From Thermanaerosceptrum fracticalcis (lineage in GTDB: Bacteria > Bacillota > Peptococcia > DRI-13), in the NCBI RefSeq assembly GCF_000746025.2, contig NZ_CP045798.1:2427001-2491000 (forward strand): a stretch of 64,000 bases of DNA. The letters run 5' to 3'. Within the stretch, counting starts at the first letter, position 1; the number at the start of each line of letters is the position of its first letter. The position numbers were made by a program, and so were the translations under genes. Under the pieces are notes generated by a model, which was not told the DNA's origin, made no database searches, and saw nothing but the letters and a program-made list of their open reading frames with translations. Shown in pieces: positions 54,903-63,850 of the stretch.

Positions 54903-55775
54903 TTAACTTCTTTCTGCAAGAACTACTCTGTCTCTGTCTCCCCGGTCCCGGAGGATCCGGATGGACGTATATCCATTGTCCTGGAGGAACCGTCTAACCA
55001 TTTCTGCCTGCCGCCAGCCAATCTCCAAAAGCAATGCCCCCCCTCTCTCCAGAAAAAACGGGGCATGGACAGCGATTCTACGGTAATAGTCCAGGCCGTC
55101 TTTTCCCCCCAACAGGGCCAGGGCAGGCTCTTTTTTAACATCGGTAGGCAATTCGTTATATTCTTCTTCGCTGATATAAGGGGGATTGGAAACAATCAGA
55201 TCATACTTTATTTGGGGTGGGAGGGGCGCAAAAAGATCACCCTGCAAAAAACAGATCCGTTCATGCACTTTATGCCACAGGGCATTGTGTCTTGCCACAG
55301 CCAAAGCTTCGGCGGAGATATCCACCGCCCATATTTTTGCCCCCGGCAGGTAATAAGCCAAACTTACGGCAATGGCGCCGCTGCCTGTTCCCAAATCTAC
55401 AATCCTGGGGTTCTCCCGTCCCTGCAGGAGGCGAATGGCTTCTTCCACCAGCACCTCCGTATCGCCGCGGGGTATTAAAACCGCAGGAGTAACCATAAAA
55501 GACAAAGACATAAATTCCTGCTTGCCTAAGATGTACTGGAGGGGCTCATGGGCCGCCCTGCGTTCCACAAAGCCGGTGAACCTCTGCCAGACTTCCCCGG
55601 GAAGATCTTCGTGGAGACTGGTTACTAAGGAAACCATCGCCTTATTCCAGGCTTTGGCCAAAAGAAGCCTGGCTTCCAACCGGGCTTGTCCTTGTTCCAT
55701 GGCCATCGCTTCGAGAAAAGAAGCCGCCCACCGGAGGGCCTCTCTTCCAGTCTGCGGCTTTTTCCCTTTGTGCAT
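54903..55775 (-). CDS. prmC: Release factor glutamine methyltransferase PrmC
   Basis: 290 residues. Motif I VDLGTGSGAIAVSLAYYLPG, the glutamine-binding NPPY in YDLIVSNPPYISEEEY, and ILGKQEFMSLSF in the N-terminal part identify PrmC/HemK. It methylates the GGQ glutamine of release factors, here encoded directly upstream: its ATG shares a base with the prfA stop (TAATG). Confidence 0.96.
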   Translation of the reverse strand: MHKGKKPQTGREALRWAASFLEAMAMEQGQARLEARLLLAKAWNKAMVSLVTSLHEDLPGEVWQRFTGFVERRAAHEPLQYILGKQEFMSLSFMVTPAVLIPRGDTEVLVEEAIRLLQGRENPRIVDLGTGSGAIAVSLAYYLPGAKIWAVDISAEALAVARHNALWHKVHERICFLQGDLFAPLPPQIKYDLIVSNPPYISEEEYNELPTDVKKEPALALLGGKDGLDYYRRIAVHAPFFLERGGALLLEIGWRQAEMVRRFLQDNGYTSIRILRDRGDRDRVVLAERS

Positions 55776-56842
55776 TACTCCACCTTCTTTAGTTTTTCTG
55801 CCTGGTCCGTTGTGATCAAGGCATCAATAAATTCATCCAGCTCCCCCTGGAGAACATCCTCCAGGCGGTAAGAAGTAAGGTTTATCCTGTGGTCAGTCAC
55901 CCGTCCTTGCGGGAAGTTATAGGTGCGGATGCGCTCACTGCGGTCTCCGCTTCCCACCATGGTTTTCCTGGCGCTGGCCATTTCTCCCATTTGTTCTTCC
56001 TGGGCTTTTTCCAAGAGACGGGCTCTCAGGACTTTCATAGCCTTATCCTTATTCTTATGCTGGGACTTTTCATCCTGACAGGAAACCACAAGACCGGTAG
56101 GTATGTGGGTTATACGCACCGCCGATTGGGTGGTATTGACGGACTGCCCGCCGGGGCCGCTGGAACAAAAGATATCAATTCTGATGTCGTTGGGATTGAT
56201 CTGTACATCCACTTCTTCCGCTTCGGGTAAAACGGCAACAGTGGCCGCTGAGGTATGGATGCGGCCGCCTGATTCTGTTTCCGGCACCCGCTGCACCCGG
56301 TGCACACCGCTTTCAAATTTTAGCCGGCTGTAGGCACCCCGTCCCTCAATCATGATAATGGCTTCTTTAATCCCGCCAATATCCGTTAAGTTTGCCGAAA
56401 GCATCTCCGTCTTCCAGCCCTGTTTTTCGGCATAACGGCTGTACATTTTCAAGAGGTCGCCGGCAAAGAGGGCCGCCTCCTCTCCTCCTGTTCCTCCCCT
56501 GATCTCCATGATAACGTTTTTTTCGTCATTGGGGTCCTTGGGCAGAAGAAGAATCTTCAGGCGTTTTTCCAGGTCCTCTTTCTTTTCTTTCAGTTCCTCT
56601 AATTCCGCCTCTACCAGTTCACGAAAATCGGGTTCCAATTTATCTTCTAAGAGTTCTTTATTGCCGGCAATATTTTTCACCACATCTTTATATTCCCGGA
56701 AAGTGGAAACCACTTCCGTCAGAGCGGCATGAGCCTTGGCATGTTTTTGCCATTCGCTCTGATTGCTTATCACTTCAGGATCGCTTAAGAGCCGGCTTAG
56801 TTCTTCATAACGTTCTTCCAGATGTTCCAGTTTTTCCAACAT
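55775..56842 (-). CDS. prfA: Peptide chain release factor 1
   Basis: 355 residues from ATG 56842 ([20 protein letters not shown], the usual RF1 start); GTG 56854 is an alternative with closer ribosome-site spacing. GGQ motif in [20 protein letters not shown]; the RF1-type codon-recognition region [20 protein letters not shown] is present. It reads UAA and UAG. Coupled to prmC. Confidence 0.97.
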   Translation of the reverse strand: MLEKLEHLEERYEELSRLLSDPEVISNQSEWQKHAKAHAALTEVVSTFREYKDVVKNIAGNKELLEDKLEPDFRELVEAELEELKEKKEDLEKRLKILLLPKDPNDEKNVIMEIRGGTGGEEAALFAGDLLKMYSRYAEKQGWKTEMLSANLTDIGGIKEAIIMIEGRGAYSRLKFESGVHRVQRVPETESGGRIHTSAATVAVLPEAEEVDVQINPNDIRIDIFCSSGPGGQSVNTTQSAVRITHIPTGLVVSCQDEKSQHKNKDKAMKVLRARLLEKAQEEQMGEMASARKTMVGSGDRSERIRTYNFPQGRVTDHRINLTSYRLEDVLQGELDEFIDALITTDQAEKLKKVE

Positions 56843-56866
56843 TGTTGCTGACACACTCCACTTTAT

Positions 56867-56898
56867 CAGTTGTTAGTTGTTAGTTGGCAGTTGTTAGT
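56867..56898. repeat. TTGTTAG heptads between DUF1385 and prfA
   Basis: CAGTTGTTAGTTGTTAGTTG followed by GCAGTTGTTAGTTGATGG, four to five units overlapping the 3' end of the DUF1385 gene. Confidence 0.8.
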
Positions 56899-57784
56899 TG
56901 ATGGATTCTACTCCCTCTTCAGTCTCCAGGACTTTATTTAAAGCGCGGATAGCCACTTCCAGTTGTTCATCATCGGGCTCCCTTGTAGTTAATTTTTGCA
57001 GCCACATTCCCGGCAAACTTAAAATATGCATCACAGGGTTGTTCTGGTGTCGGCCCGCAGCTTTGATAAACTCATAAGAAAGACCGGCCACCACGGGCAA
57101 AAGAACAATCCGGGAGAGAAGTCTTATCCAGATGGTAGTCTTGCCTAAAAGTGAAAAAACCAGAATGCTGATGACCATCACGACCAGCAGGAAACTGGTA
57201 CCGCAGCGGGGATGAAGGGTAGAAAATTTCCTGGCGTTCTCCACAGTCAAAGCTTCTCCGGCTTCATAAGTGTGAATCACTTTGTGCTCGGCGCCGTGGT
57301 ATTGAAAAACCCGCTGGATGTCCTTTAAAAAGGAAATACCCACAACATAGGCCAAAAAAATGGTAATGCGGAATATTCCCTCTATCAGGTTCTGCCAGGC
57401 AGCATTTGTTGCGTATCTTTCCAGGAGATGGGCTAACCCCGCCGGCAGCAGGAAAAAGAGCCCAATACCCATACCCAGAGAGAAGGCTACTGTAAAGGCC
57501 ATTTCCCAGGGTCCGATAGATTCCCCCTGTCCTTCACCCTCAACCACTTGATTAGCCGAATAAGTCAAAGCCCTCACGCCAATAACCATGGCTTCCACCA
57601 GGGCAATAAAGCCCCGTAAAACAGGCCACTTGAGAAAAGGATAGCGTTCGGCAATAGAACTGATCATTTGGGTCTCCAGGACTATATCGTTGGGCGCCCG
57701 GCGTACGGCAATGGCCAGGTTCTTACGGCCACGCATCATGACACCCTCAATGACTGCCTGCCCGCCATAGGGAAAACGAGACAA
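56894..57784 (-). CDS. DUF1385 (YqhQ-like) membrane protein
   Basis: About 296 residues from TTG 57784, after GGAGGGGTGAGGAG; GTG 57793 is nearly on the ribosome site. YGGQAVIEGVMMRGRKNLAI opens the family domain, VFQYHGAEHKVIHTYEAGEA and HPRCGTSFLLVVMVISILVF follow, with about five membrane helices. Function unknown; YqhQ-type genes lie beside rpmE/prfA in many Firmicutes. The final residues Glu-Ser-Ile-Asn are encoded where TTGTTAG-type repeats begin. Confidence 0.88.
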   Translation of the reverse strand: MSRFPYGGQAVIEGVMMRGRKNLAIAVRRAPNDIVLETQMISSIAERYPFLKWPVLRGFIALVEAMVIGVRALTYSANQVVEGEGQGESIGPWEMAFTVAFSLGMGIGLFFLLPAGLAHLLERYATNAAWQNLIEGIFRITIFLAYVVGISFLKDIQRVFQYHGAEHKVIHTYEAGEALTVENARKFSTLHPRCGTSFLLVVMVISILVFSLLGKTTIWIRLLSRIVLLPVVAGLSYEFIKAAGRHQNNPVMHILSLPGMWLQKLTTREPDDEQLEVAIRALNKVLETEEGVESIN

Positions 57785-57804
57785 ACTCCTCACCCCTCCA
57801 CAGT

Positions 57805-57883
57805 TAGTTGGTAGTTGGTAGTTGACAGTTGACAGTTGGCAGTTGGTAAATTGTATTACTAGGAACCAGCAACTAGTAACTAA
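57805..57883. repeat. Heptad repeats between rpmE and DUF1385
   Basis: TAGTTGG, CAGTTGA and CAGTTGG heptads (57805-57847) followed by opposite-orientation AACTAGTAAC units (57871-57882). Confidence 0.8.
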
Positions 57884-57893
57884 AATATAAAGA

Positions 57894-57915
57894 TAGCAGA
57901 GCCTGGGCTCTGCTA
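57894..57915 (-). terminator. Terminator after rpmE
   Basis: TAGCAGAGCC pairs with GGCTCTGCTA around a 2-base loop, just past the rpmE stop, with TCTTTATATTTT after it on the minus strand. Confidence 0.75.
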
Positions 57916-57923
57916 CGTAGCTA

Positions 57924-58124
57924 CTATTCGAGGCCGTACTTGGTTTTAAACCTCTCAACTCTACCTGTTGTAAAGACAACACGCTGTTTTCCGGTGAAGA
58001 ACGGATGACATTTGGAACAAATCTCAACCCGTAAGTTTTGCTTAGTGGAACCTGTTTCAAAAGTCTCGCCACAAGCACATGTTACGGTAGTTTTATGATA
58101 TTTTGGATGGATACCTTCTTTCAT
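57924..58124 (-). CDS. rpmE: Ribosomal protein bL31 (zinc-binding form)
   Basis: 66 residues. Cysteines in VTCACGETF and [18 protein letters not shown] mark the zinc-type L31 of the large ribosomal subunit; the non-zinc paralogue lacks them. AAAGAGGGTG precedes the ATG. It lies between DUF2062 and DUF1385, near prfA as usual. Confidence 0.96.
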   Translation of the reverse strand: MKEGIHPKYHKTTVTCACGETFETGSTKQNLRVEICSKCHPFFTGKQRVVFTTGRVERFKTKYGLE

Positions 58125-58216
58125 GATTTCACCCTCTTTCCGAATAAGCCCGATCCTTGATATTCAATGCTCGTACAATACAATATTTTAGCATAGAAGG
58201 GGAAGATGTGCAAGAT

Positions 58217-58370
58217 AACAGTTGTTAGTTGATAGTTGTTAGTTGTTAGTGACCTACGCTTCCCGATTCCCGATATATTTTCGGGTAGCTGGTAGCGGGT
58301 GGCGGGCAGCGATAAACTTTCTCGGGTAAGCGTAAATCCGCAGCCGATCACTGGTCACTGTTGACGGTTT
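58217..58370. repeat. Heptad block containing GGGTAGC/GGGTGGC units
   Basis: TTGTTAG heptads (58218-58248), GGGTAGC-TGGTAGC-GGGTGGC-GGGCAGC (58284-58311) with a strict seven-base step, and GGTCACTG-type units (58346-58362) that supply the stop codon of the DUF2062 gene. Confidence 0.85.
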
Positions 58371-58819
58371 GCTACTCTGCTCCGCCTCCATAATATAAAC
58401 TGGTAAGTGACAAAATAGGCTAGTACAGCAAGAACAACGGCGTTAATAGCGCTCCCCACGAGAAAGGACGCCCCCAAATGGGTCCAACTGATCCCCCTAT
58501 GCCAGCTCTCCACGAGTTCCGGGCTCGGTCCTTTCACAGGACTTTTCATGACTAACTGCCCTGTTTTGATATTAATAAAAACAAAAAAGGGAATGGCCAA
58601 TTTAAAAACAACAGCGCTAATAAGCGCGGCAAGGCGATTCACCTTGATCACAGCCGCCAGAAAATAGGCAATAACCACTCCCGTACCAAAAGTAGGCAGT
58701 ACATCAAAGGCTATCCCCAACGCTGTACCAACGGCGATATTCTTGGGATGATCCTTAATGCGCATGAAGGTGAGATATTTATATTTCAGCCAACGGCGAA
58801 AATTGACATTTTTGTACAT
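58355..58819 (-). CDS. DUF2062 family membrane protein
   Basis: 154 residues from the ATG at 58819, with GGGTGA before it; the longer frame would read into the 109-bp repeat array. HPKNIAVGTALGIAFDVLPT with two or three membrane helices and a final segment (INAVVLAVLAYFVTYQFILW) match DUF2062, a small integral-membrane family of unknown function. The last residues (Asn-Arg-Gln-Gln, TGA) come from heptad DNA. The gene's leader would start inside the repeat array. Confidence 0.82.
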   Translation of the reverse strand: MYKNVNFRRWLKYKYLTFMRIKDHPKNIAVGTALGIAFDVLPTFGTGVVIAYFLAAVIKVNRLAALISAVVFKLAIPFFVFINIKTGQLVMKSPVKGPSPELVESWHRGISWTHLGASFLVGSAINAVVLAVLAYFVTYQFILWRRSRVANRQQ

Positions 58820-58830
58820 TCTTTTCACCC

Positions 58831-59600
58831 AATCATTATACGACTGTCTGACTACCGATTGCCGACATCCGCTCTCCGACTGCCGACCACCGATTACCGA
58901 CATCGGATAGCGGAAAGCGGATAGCGGATAGCGGATAGTCGATCATAATCATTATACAACTGTCTGACTACCGATTGCCGACATCCGCTCTCCGACTGCC
59001 GACCACCGATTACCGACATCGGATATCGGAAAGCGGATAGCGGATAGTCGATCATAATCATTATACAACTGTCTGACTACCGATTGCCGACATCCGCTCT
59101 CCGACTGCCGACCACCGATTACCAACATCGGATATCGGAAAGCGGATAGCGGATAGTCGATCATAATCATTATACGACTGTCTGACTACCGATTGCCGAC
59201 ATCCGCTCTCCGACTGCCGACCACCGATTACCGACATCGGATATCGGAAAGCGGATAGCGGATAGTCAATCATAATCATTATACAACTGTCTGACTACCG
59301 ATTGCCGACATCCGCTCTCCGACTGCCGACCACCGATTACCGACATCGGATATCGGAAAGCGGATAGCGGATAGTCGATCATAATCATTATACAACTGTC
59401 TGACTACCGATTGCCGACATCCGCTCTCCGACTGCCGACCACCGATTACCGACATCGGATATCGGAAAGCGGATAGCGGATAGTCGATCATAATCATTAT
59501 ACGACTGTCTGACTACCGATTGCCGACATCCGCTCTCCGACTACCGACCACCGATTACCGACATCGGATAGCGGAAAGCGGATAGCGGATAGTCGATCAT
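58831..59600. repeat. Seven-copy tandem array of a 109-bp heptad-built unit
   Basis: Units start (AATCATTATAC) at 58831, 58947, 59056, 59165, 59274, 59383 and 59492. Six steps are 109 bp; the first is 116 because it has one extra GCGGATA heptad. Each unit reads on the minus strand as five CCGnTnT-type heptads, then about seven CGGnnnT heptads, then a TTGTATAATGATTATGAT spacer. Copies differ by only a few substitutions; the outer copies 1 and 7 share ATAGCGG where inner ones have ATATCGG. The unit length is not a multiple of three, so it is not a protein repeat. Confidence 0.97.
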
Positions 59601-59603
59601 ATG

Positions 59604-60596
59604 TTATATCTTCACATATTTGGGCTTCTTGTCACTGCGGTGCTGGGCTTCAATAAAGCGCACAGTCCCCGTAGCGCCCCGCATGACTAAGGTATGGGTG
59701 GTGGCTATGTTACCATAGTACCTGACACCCCTGAGGAAATCGCCATCAGTGATGCCAGTGGCCGCAAAAATAACATCATCACCTCTAACAAGGTCATCCA
59801 TAGTAAGAATTTTTTTGATATCCGTGACTCCCAGTTTATGGGCTCTTTCCAGGTCCTTTTCATCTTCAGGCCAGAGCCTGCCCTGGAATTCGCCGCCCAG
59901 GCAGCGCAGGGCAGCGGCGGCTAAAACTCCTTCGGGCGCTCCGCCAATGCCCAAAACCATGTCCACACCGGAATTGGGAATAGCGGTAGCAACAGCCGGT
60001 GAAACGTCACCATCACTAATCAGTTTAATCCGTGTCCCTATGGCGCGCAATTCCCGAATAATGGCCTCATGGCGGGGGCGGTCCAAAATAACTACGGTCA
60101 CATCCTCCAAGCCTTTATTTAAACTGGCGGCCACAGCCTTAACGTTTTCCGTTACAGTGGCATCCAGGTGGATTTTACCTGCCGCTGCAGGGCCCACGGC
60201 AATCTTCTCCATATACATATCTGGCGCGTGAAGGAGGCAGCCCCGGGGTGCCGCAGCCAACACGGCAATGGCCCCCGTTAAACCTTTGGCTACCAGATTG
60301 GTCCCTTCCAGGGGATCCACGGCGATATCCACCTGTACGGATTTCCCCGTGCCTACGCGTTCTCCGATATAAAGCATGGGGGCTTCATCCATTTCTCCTT
60401 CTCCAATAACCACTGTACCATCCACATTGACGGTGTCGAACATGGCCCGCATAGCCGTAACAGCTGCTTCATCAGCAGCGTTTTTGTCGCCCCGGCCCCA
60501 CCACCGTGCGGAGGCCAAAGCTGCGGCTTCCGTAACGCGGGCAAACTCCATGGCTAATTCTCGTTCCATGACGGAACCAAATCTCTCTGTTGCCAT
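59604..60596 (-). CDS. glpX: Class II fructose-1,6-bisphosphatase
   Basis: 330 residues. [32 protein letters not shown] and [20 protein letters not shown] are GlpX signatures with the metal-binding acidic residues. It hydrolyses fructose 1,6-bisphosphate in gluconeogenesis. TAGGAGTGAG precedes the ATG. It follows fsa by 11 bases, so fba, fsa and glpX form a central-carbon cluster. The stop lies four bases from the 109-bp array. Confidence 0.96.
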   Translation of the reverse strand: MATERFGSVMERELAMEFARVTEAAALASARWWGRGDKNAADEAAVTAMRAMFDTVNVDGTVVIGEGEMDEAPMLYIGERVGTGKSVQVDIAVDPLEGTNLVAKGLTGAIAVLAAAPRGCLLHAPDMYMEKIAVGPAAAGKIHLDATVTENVKAVAASLNKGLEDVTVVILDRPRHEAIIRELRAIGTRIKLISDGDVSPAVATAIPNSGVDMVLGIGGAPEGVLAAAALRCLGGEFQGRLWPEDEKDLERAHKLGVTDIKKILTMDDLVRGDDVIFAATGITDGDFLRGVRYYGNIATTHTLVMRGATGTVRFIEAQHRSDKKPKYVKI

Positions 60597-60607
60597 TTAA
60601 CTCACTC

Positions 60608-61255
60608 CTACCTCTTTTGTACACTCTCCCAGTCGGCAAGAAACTTCTCCAGACCTATTTGGGTCATGGGGTGACTGATCATTTGCATGAGTATGGCATG
60701 ATTAATGGTAGCGATATGGGCACCCGCTTTGGCCGCTTCTACCGTGTGGAGTGGGTTGCGCATAGCGGCAGCAATTACTTCTGTTGTGAAACCATGGATA
60801 TCAAAAATCTGCACAATGTCTGCTACCAGATCCATGCCATGTACACCCAGTTCATCATGACGGCCAACAAAAGGACTCACATAAGCGGCGCCGGCCCGGG
60901 CCGCCAAAAGCGCCTGATTGGCCGAGAAAATCAGGGTAACATTAGTTTTTATCCCCTCTTTGGAAAGGGCACTGACGGCTTTTAAGCCCTCTTTAATCAT
61001 GGGAATTTTCACCACGATATTATTGCCTAACTGGACCAACTTTTTCGCTTCAGCAATCATTTCAGGGGCAGTGAGGCCAATGACCTCTGCACTAACGGGT
61101 CCGGGAACTATACTGGAAATTTCCTTGATTAAAGTGAAGAAGTCTTTTCCTTCTTTCGCCACTAGAGTAGGATTGGTGGTAACCCCGCTAATCACGCCCA
61201 GTTCAACTGCTTCCTTAATTTGTTCTATATTGGCAGTGTCTAGAAATAAACGCAT
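60608..61255 (-). CDS. fsa: Transaldolase-like fructose-6-phosphate aldolase family protein
   Basis: 215 residues, the short (subfamily 3/FSA) type. [33 protein letters not shown], the Schiff-base lysine in NIVVKIPMI and [13 protein letters not shown] are diagnostic. It acts as transaldolase in the pentose phosphate pathway or as F6P aldolase; sequence does not settle which. GGGAG precedes the ATG. Between fba and glpX, as ywjH in Bacillus. Confidence 0.94.
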   Translation of the reverse strand: MRLFLDTANIEQIKEAVELGVISGVTTNPTLVAKEGKDFFTLIKEISSIVPGPVSAEVIGLTAPEMIAEAKKLVQLGNNIVVKIPMIKEGLKAVSALSKEGIKTNVTLIFSANQALLAARAGAAYVSPFVGRHDELGVHGMDLVADIVQIFDIHGFTTEVIAAAMRNPLHTVEAAKAGAHIATINHAILMQMISHPMTQIGLEKFLADWESVQKR

Positions 61256-61272
61256 GTTTTATCACTCCCTGC

Positions 61273-61462
61273 TTTTAGTTGTTAGTTGTTAGTTAACGGT
61301 TCACCTAACCGGTGACCGGTGACCGAAATCAGTGACCTGTGACCCGTGACCCGTAAATTAACCGGACACCGGACACTGGGCTCTGGTCACTAGTCGGAAG
61401 ACGGTTCACTGTTCACGGTTAACGGCTCACGTTAGATGGCAGTTGGCAGTGAGTCGGGTTAC
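61273..61462. repeat. Mosaic heptad block with composite GTGACC/GGACAC element
   Basis: TTGTTAG heptads next to the fsa ribosome site, the composite element at 61312-61391, then ACGGTTC heptads (61400-61431) and CAGTTGG units that reach the 3' end of fba. Confidence 0.9.
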
Positions 61463-62313
61463 GCTTTGCCGCTTGAGCCGAAAATACGGATTTTTTCCCG
61501 GACGATTGCAGTCATGGCTTCCCGGGCGGGCCCCAAAATTTTGCGGGGATCTATCTCTTTCGCATCCTTATTGATAACATCCCGTACCCCCTTGACAAAG
61601 GCTTCCCGGATATTGGTATCAATGTTTACTTTGCGCACTCCCAGAGAGATGGCTTTCTCTATATCCTTATCTGGTACCCCAGAGGAACCGTGGAGTACAA
61701 TAGGAATATTGACTAAGCTTTTGATTTTGGCCAAGCGGTCAAAGTCCAGCTCAGGGTCAAACTTGTACTGGCCATGGGCTGTGCCAATGGCCACGGCTAA
61801 GGAATCCACACCCGTCTGCTCTACAAAAAACTTTGCTTCTTCGGGATCTGTCATCATGGCCTCTTTCTCCAGGACGGTGATGTCATCTTCCGTGCCGCCA
61901 ATCTTACCCAGTTCGGCCTCGGTAGAAACGCCCACGGCCCTGGCTATTTCCACAACTTTTTTCGTCAGGGCGATATTCTCCTCCAGGGGATATTTTGAAC
62001 CGTCAATCATTACGGAAGTAAACCCTTCCCGGATGCATTTAATAACCTGATCAAAGCTTGTACCGTGGTCTAAATGCAGGGCTACGGGAATTTTGCTGTT
62101 TTTGGCCGCAATGTTGACCAGCCCGACAATATAGTCTAACCCCGCATATTTGATGGCTCCCTGACTGGCCTGGATAATAACGGGTGCTTTTTCGGCCTCG
62201 GCTGCAGCCACAATGGCCTGGACGATCTCCATGTTATTGCAGTTAAAGGCCCCCACAGCATATCCACCGGCTTCCGCCTTGTCTAATAATTCTTTTACCG
62301 TTACAAGCGGCAT
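61459..62313 (-). CDS. fba: Class II fructose-bisphosphate aldolase
   Basis: 284 residues. Zinc ligands in VALHLDHGTSFDQVIK and AIGTAHGQYKF, LHGSSGVPDKDIEKAISLGV near the C-terminal half, and NIDTNIREAF are diagnostic. It cleaves fructose 1,6-bisphosphate in glycolysis. GGGAGG precedes the ATG, directly after eight TAGTTAC heptads. Confidence 0.97.
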   Translation of the reverse strand: MPLVTVKELLDKAEAGGYAVGAFNCNNMEIVQAIVAAAEAEKAPVIIQASQGAIKYAGLDYIVGLVNIAAKNSKIPVALHLDHGTSFDQVIKCIREGFTSVMIDGSKYPLEENIALTKKVVEIARAVGVSTEAELGKIGGTEDDITVLEKEAMMTDPEEAKFFVEQTGVDSLAVAIGTAHGQYKFDPELDFDRLAKIKSLVNIPIVLHGSSGVPDKDIEKAISLGVRKVNIDTNIREAFVKGVRDVINKDAKEIDPRKILGPAREAMTAIVREKIRIFGSSGKA

Positions 62314-62333
62314 GATACATGACCTCCCTTAAA

Positions 62334-62394
62334 TTAGTTACTAGTTACTAGTTACTAGTTACTAGTTACTAGTTACTAGTTACTAGTAATCTTA
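62334..62394. repeat. Eight perfect tandem TAGTTAC heptads upstream of fba
   Basis: 62335-62390 is eight uninterrupted copies of TAGTTAC, the cleanest tract in the window, 12 bases from the fba ribosome site. Confidence 0.97.
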
Positions 62395-62448
62395 TTAAAA
62401 AGATATTTTAAAAGCACCTAAAAAATAATAAGAATTACACAAAGAAAA

Positions 62449-62497
62449 AAGGCTTTCGTGTTTGCTTATTTTATGATAAGCAAAATCGCCTAGCCTT
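62449..62497 (-). terminator. Terminator after the zinc-ribbon gene
   Basis: AAGGC/GCCTT closes a nested stem with TTTGCTTA/TAAGCAAA inside; a TTTTTT tract follows on the minus strand. Confidence 0.85.
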
Positions 62498-62502
62498 AAA
62501 CA

Positions 62503-63168
62503 CTATTTTCTCACACGACGCCGTTTTTTCAAGCGTTTATCATCCAGGTAACGGTAGGAATGGGCTTCCAAGTGGATACCCTCCATGTTTTGTATCCACT
62601 GCAGATCTTTTACCGTCTCCGCAAACACAATTCCCACGGCATCACAGGAGGAACACGATAATTCAATCCTATCCGGGAAAACCTCCAGTTCCAGTTGAGC
62701 CCCCCCGCAGCTGCAGGACATTCTCCCTTCCTCGGCCATGGTTCTTAAGAGTTCTAAAGCCTGAAACATCACATCAGAGTTCAAAAAATATTTATCATAG
62801 CCCAGGTCCTCGGCCATCTCCCGAATGGACCTGTCTAGATTTTTTACACTTTTCATCACTAATTCTTTTGTGCCGATAAAACCTATTTCCACACCTGTTC
62901 CCTCACAGGTGACGGTACGTACTTTCTGGTTCCATAATTCGTGGGCTTTAAGGGTGATGAGATGCTTGGTTTCACACATGACACACTCTATTTGAAGGCA
63001 ATAAATGTTTCTACTCTTTTTGGCGATGTTGATCAGTGTTGTACCGCACTCGCAAAGCACTTTTACGTTGGTGTTGCCGCTAAAATTGAAACGGGAAATG
63101 GCATAAAAGTCCATTTTGCCACAACCGGGGCAGCGTAAAGCCAACGTAGTCAGGGTAGAAACCAGCAT
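62503..63168 (-). CDS. Zinc-ribbon protein of unknown function
   Basis: 221 residues. Cysteine pairs recur: CPGCGK (15-18), CECG, CVMCETKH, then CSCGG and CSSCDAVG in the C-terminal half, so two or more zinc ribbons are likely. The middle is helical (NLDRSIREMAEDLGYDKYFL), and the end is very basic (KRLKKRRRVRK). I recognise the plan but no named family with a function. AAGGAGG precedes the ATG. It lies between spo0F and fba with its own terminator. Nucleic-acid binding is a reasonable inference only. Confidence 0.75.
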   Translation of the reverse strand: MLVSTLTTLALRCPGCGKMDFYAISRFNFSGNTNVKVLCECGTTLINIAKKSRNIYCLQIECVMCETKHLITLKAHELWNQKVRTVTCEGTGVEIGFIGTKELVMKSVKNLDRSIREMAEDLGYDKYFLNSDVMFQALELLRTMAEEGRMSCSCGGAQLELEVFPDRIELSCSSCDAVGIVFAETVKDLQWIQNMEGIHLEAHSYRYLDDKRLKKRRRVRK

Positions 63169-63228
63169 TTTTTATTACCTCCTTCCACAAAGTGTATTCT
63201 CCATTTTAAAGAAAAATCCTGCCACACC

Positions 63229-63260
63229 CCTGTCCAGGAAATTTATAATTTCCTGGACTA
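63229..63260. promoter_or_regulatory. Palindrome upstream of the zinc-ribbon gene
   Basis: TCCAGGAAATT pairs with AATTTCCTGGA around three bases, about 65-95 bases upstream of the start codon. The T tract lies on the wrong side for a terminator of spo0F, so an operator or stem is more likely. Confidence 0.4.
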
Positions 63261-63281
63261 AAAAAAATGCGGCTACGCCGC

Positions 63282-63462
63282 TTCGAGTTCCGACTTCCGA
63301 CTTACGATTTCCGCTTACCGACATCCGACGAAGTTTATCGCTGCCCGCCACCCGCTGCCAGCTACCCGAAGATATACTGCTAATTCGGGTATCGGGAAGA
63401 GGGAAGCGTTTTTTCCTTAATCACTACCAACTACCAACTAACCTAATGCCAACTGCTAACTG
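63282..63462. repeat. Heptad block between spo0F and the zinc-ribbon gene
   Basis: TTCCGACTTCCGACTTACGA and CCCGCCACCCGCTGCCAGCT units (63291-63368), ATTCGGGTATCGGGAAGAGG in the opposite arm, then CTACCAA/CTACCAACTAA heptads to the spo0F stop. Confidence 0.8.
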
Positions 63463-63463
63463 G

Positions 63464-63844
63464 TTAGCAGATGTGTCCCCTCTCCTCTTTAAACGTTTCT
63501 TCCAGGATTCTCTGGATTTCTACCAGGCTAAAGGGTTTATTGAGCAAGCCGTCGGCGCCGTGGTTTTTTGCTTCTTCCAAAAGAAAGCTGTCATAAAAAC
63601 CCGTCATAAGAATGATTTTCAGATCTTCACTTATCTTTTTTAATCTCTCCGCTGTTTCAAAGCCGTTGAGACCGGGCATCTTCATATCCATAAGAACCAG
63701 TTTAAAGGATCCTTCCGTAAAAGCTTGCACAGCTTCTGCCCCTGAGGAAACAGTTTCCGCCTCATAACCCAGTTCCACCAGTACTTCTTTAAGTAATTTC
63801 CGAATACCTTCCTGATCGTCAACCACCAATACCTTGGCTGCCAC
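63464..63844 (-). CDS. spo0F: Sporulation response regulator Spo0F
   Basis: 126 residues, a lone receiver domain. Acidic pair in VLVVDDQEGIRKLLKEVL, phosphoacceptor Asp in LVLMDMKMPGLNGFETAERL, conserved Thr in IILMTGFYD and Lys in LLNKPFSLVEI. Spo0F relays phosphate from sensor kinases to Spo0B; clostridial genomes often lack the full relay, so the partner here is uncertain. GTG 63844 is nine bases after AAAGGA; GTG 63850 is the alternative. Position upstream of fba matches Bacillus. Confidence 0.85.
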   Translation of the reverse strand: MAAKVLVVDDQEGIRKLLKEVLVELGYEAETVSSGAEAVQAFTEGSFKLVLMDMKMPGLNGFETAERLKKISEDLKIILMTGFYDSFLLEEAKNHGADGLLNKPFSLVEIQRILEETFKEERGHIC

Positions 63845-63850
63845 AGGCAC

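Noticed and set aside
57785-58078. Long N-terminal extension of the DUF1385 protein
   Set aside because: It runs antisense-free but through rpmE in another frame and through heptads; the family domain begins right after the TTG/GTG at 57784-57793.
58952-59497. Three identical-looking 72-residue minus frames in the 109-bp array
   Set aside because: They repeat every 109 or 218 bases only because the DNA does; the unit is not a multiple of three, there is no ribosome site, and translation gives heptad-encoded low-complexity peptide.
58831-59600. CRISPR array
   Set aside because: Units are contiguous 109-mers with no unique spacers, and internal structure is heptad repeats; no cas genes are nearby.
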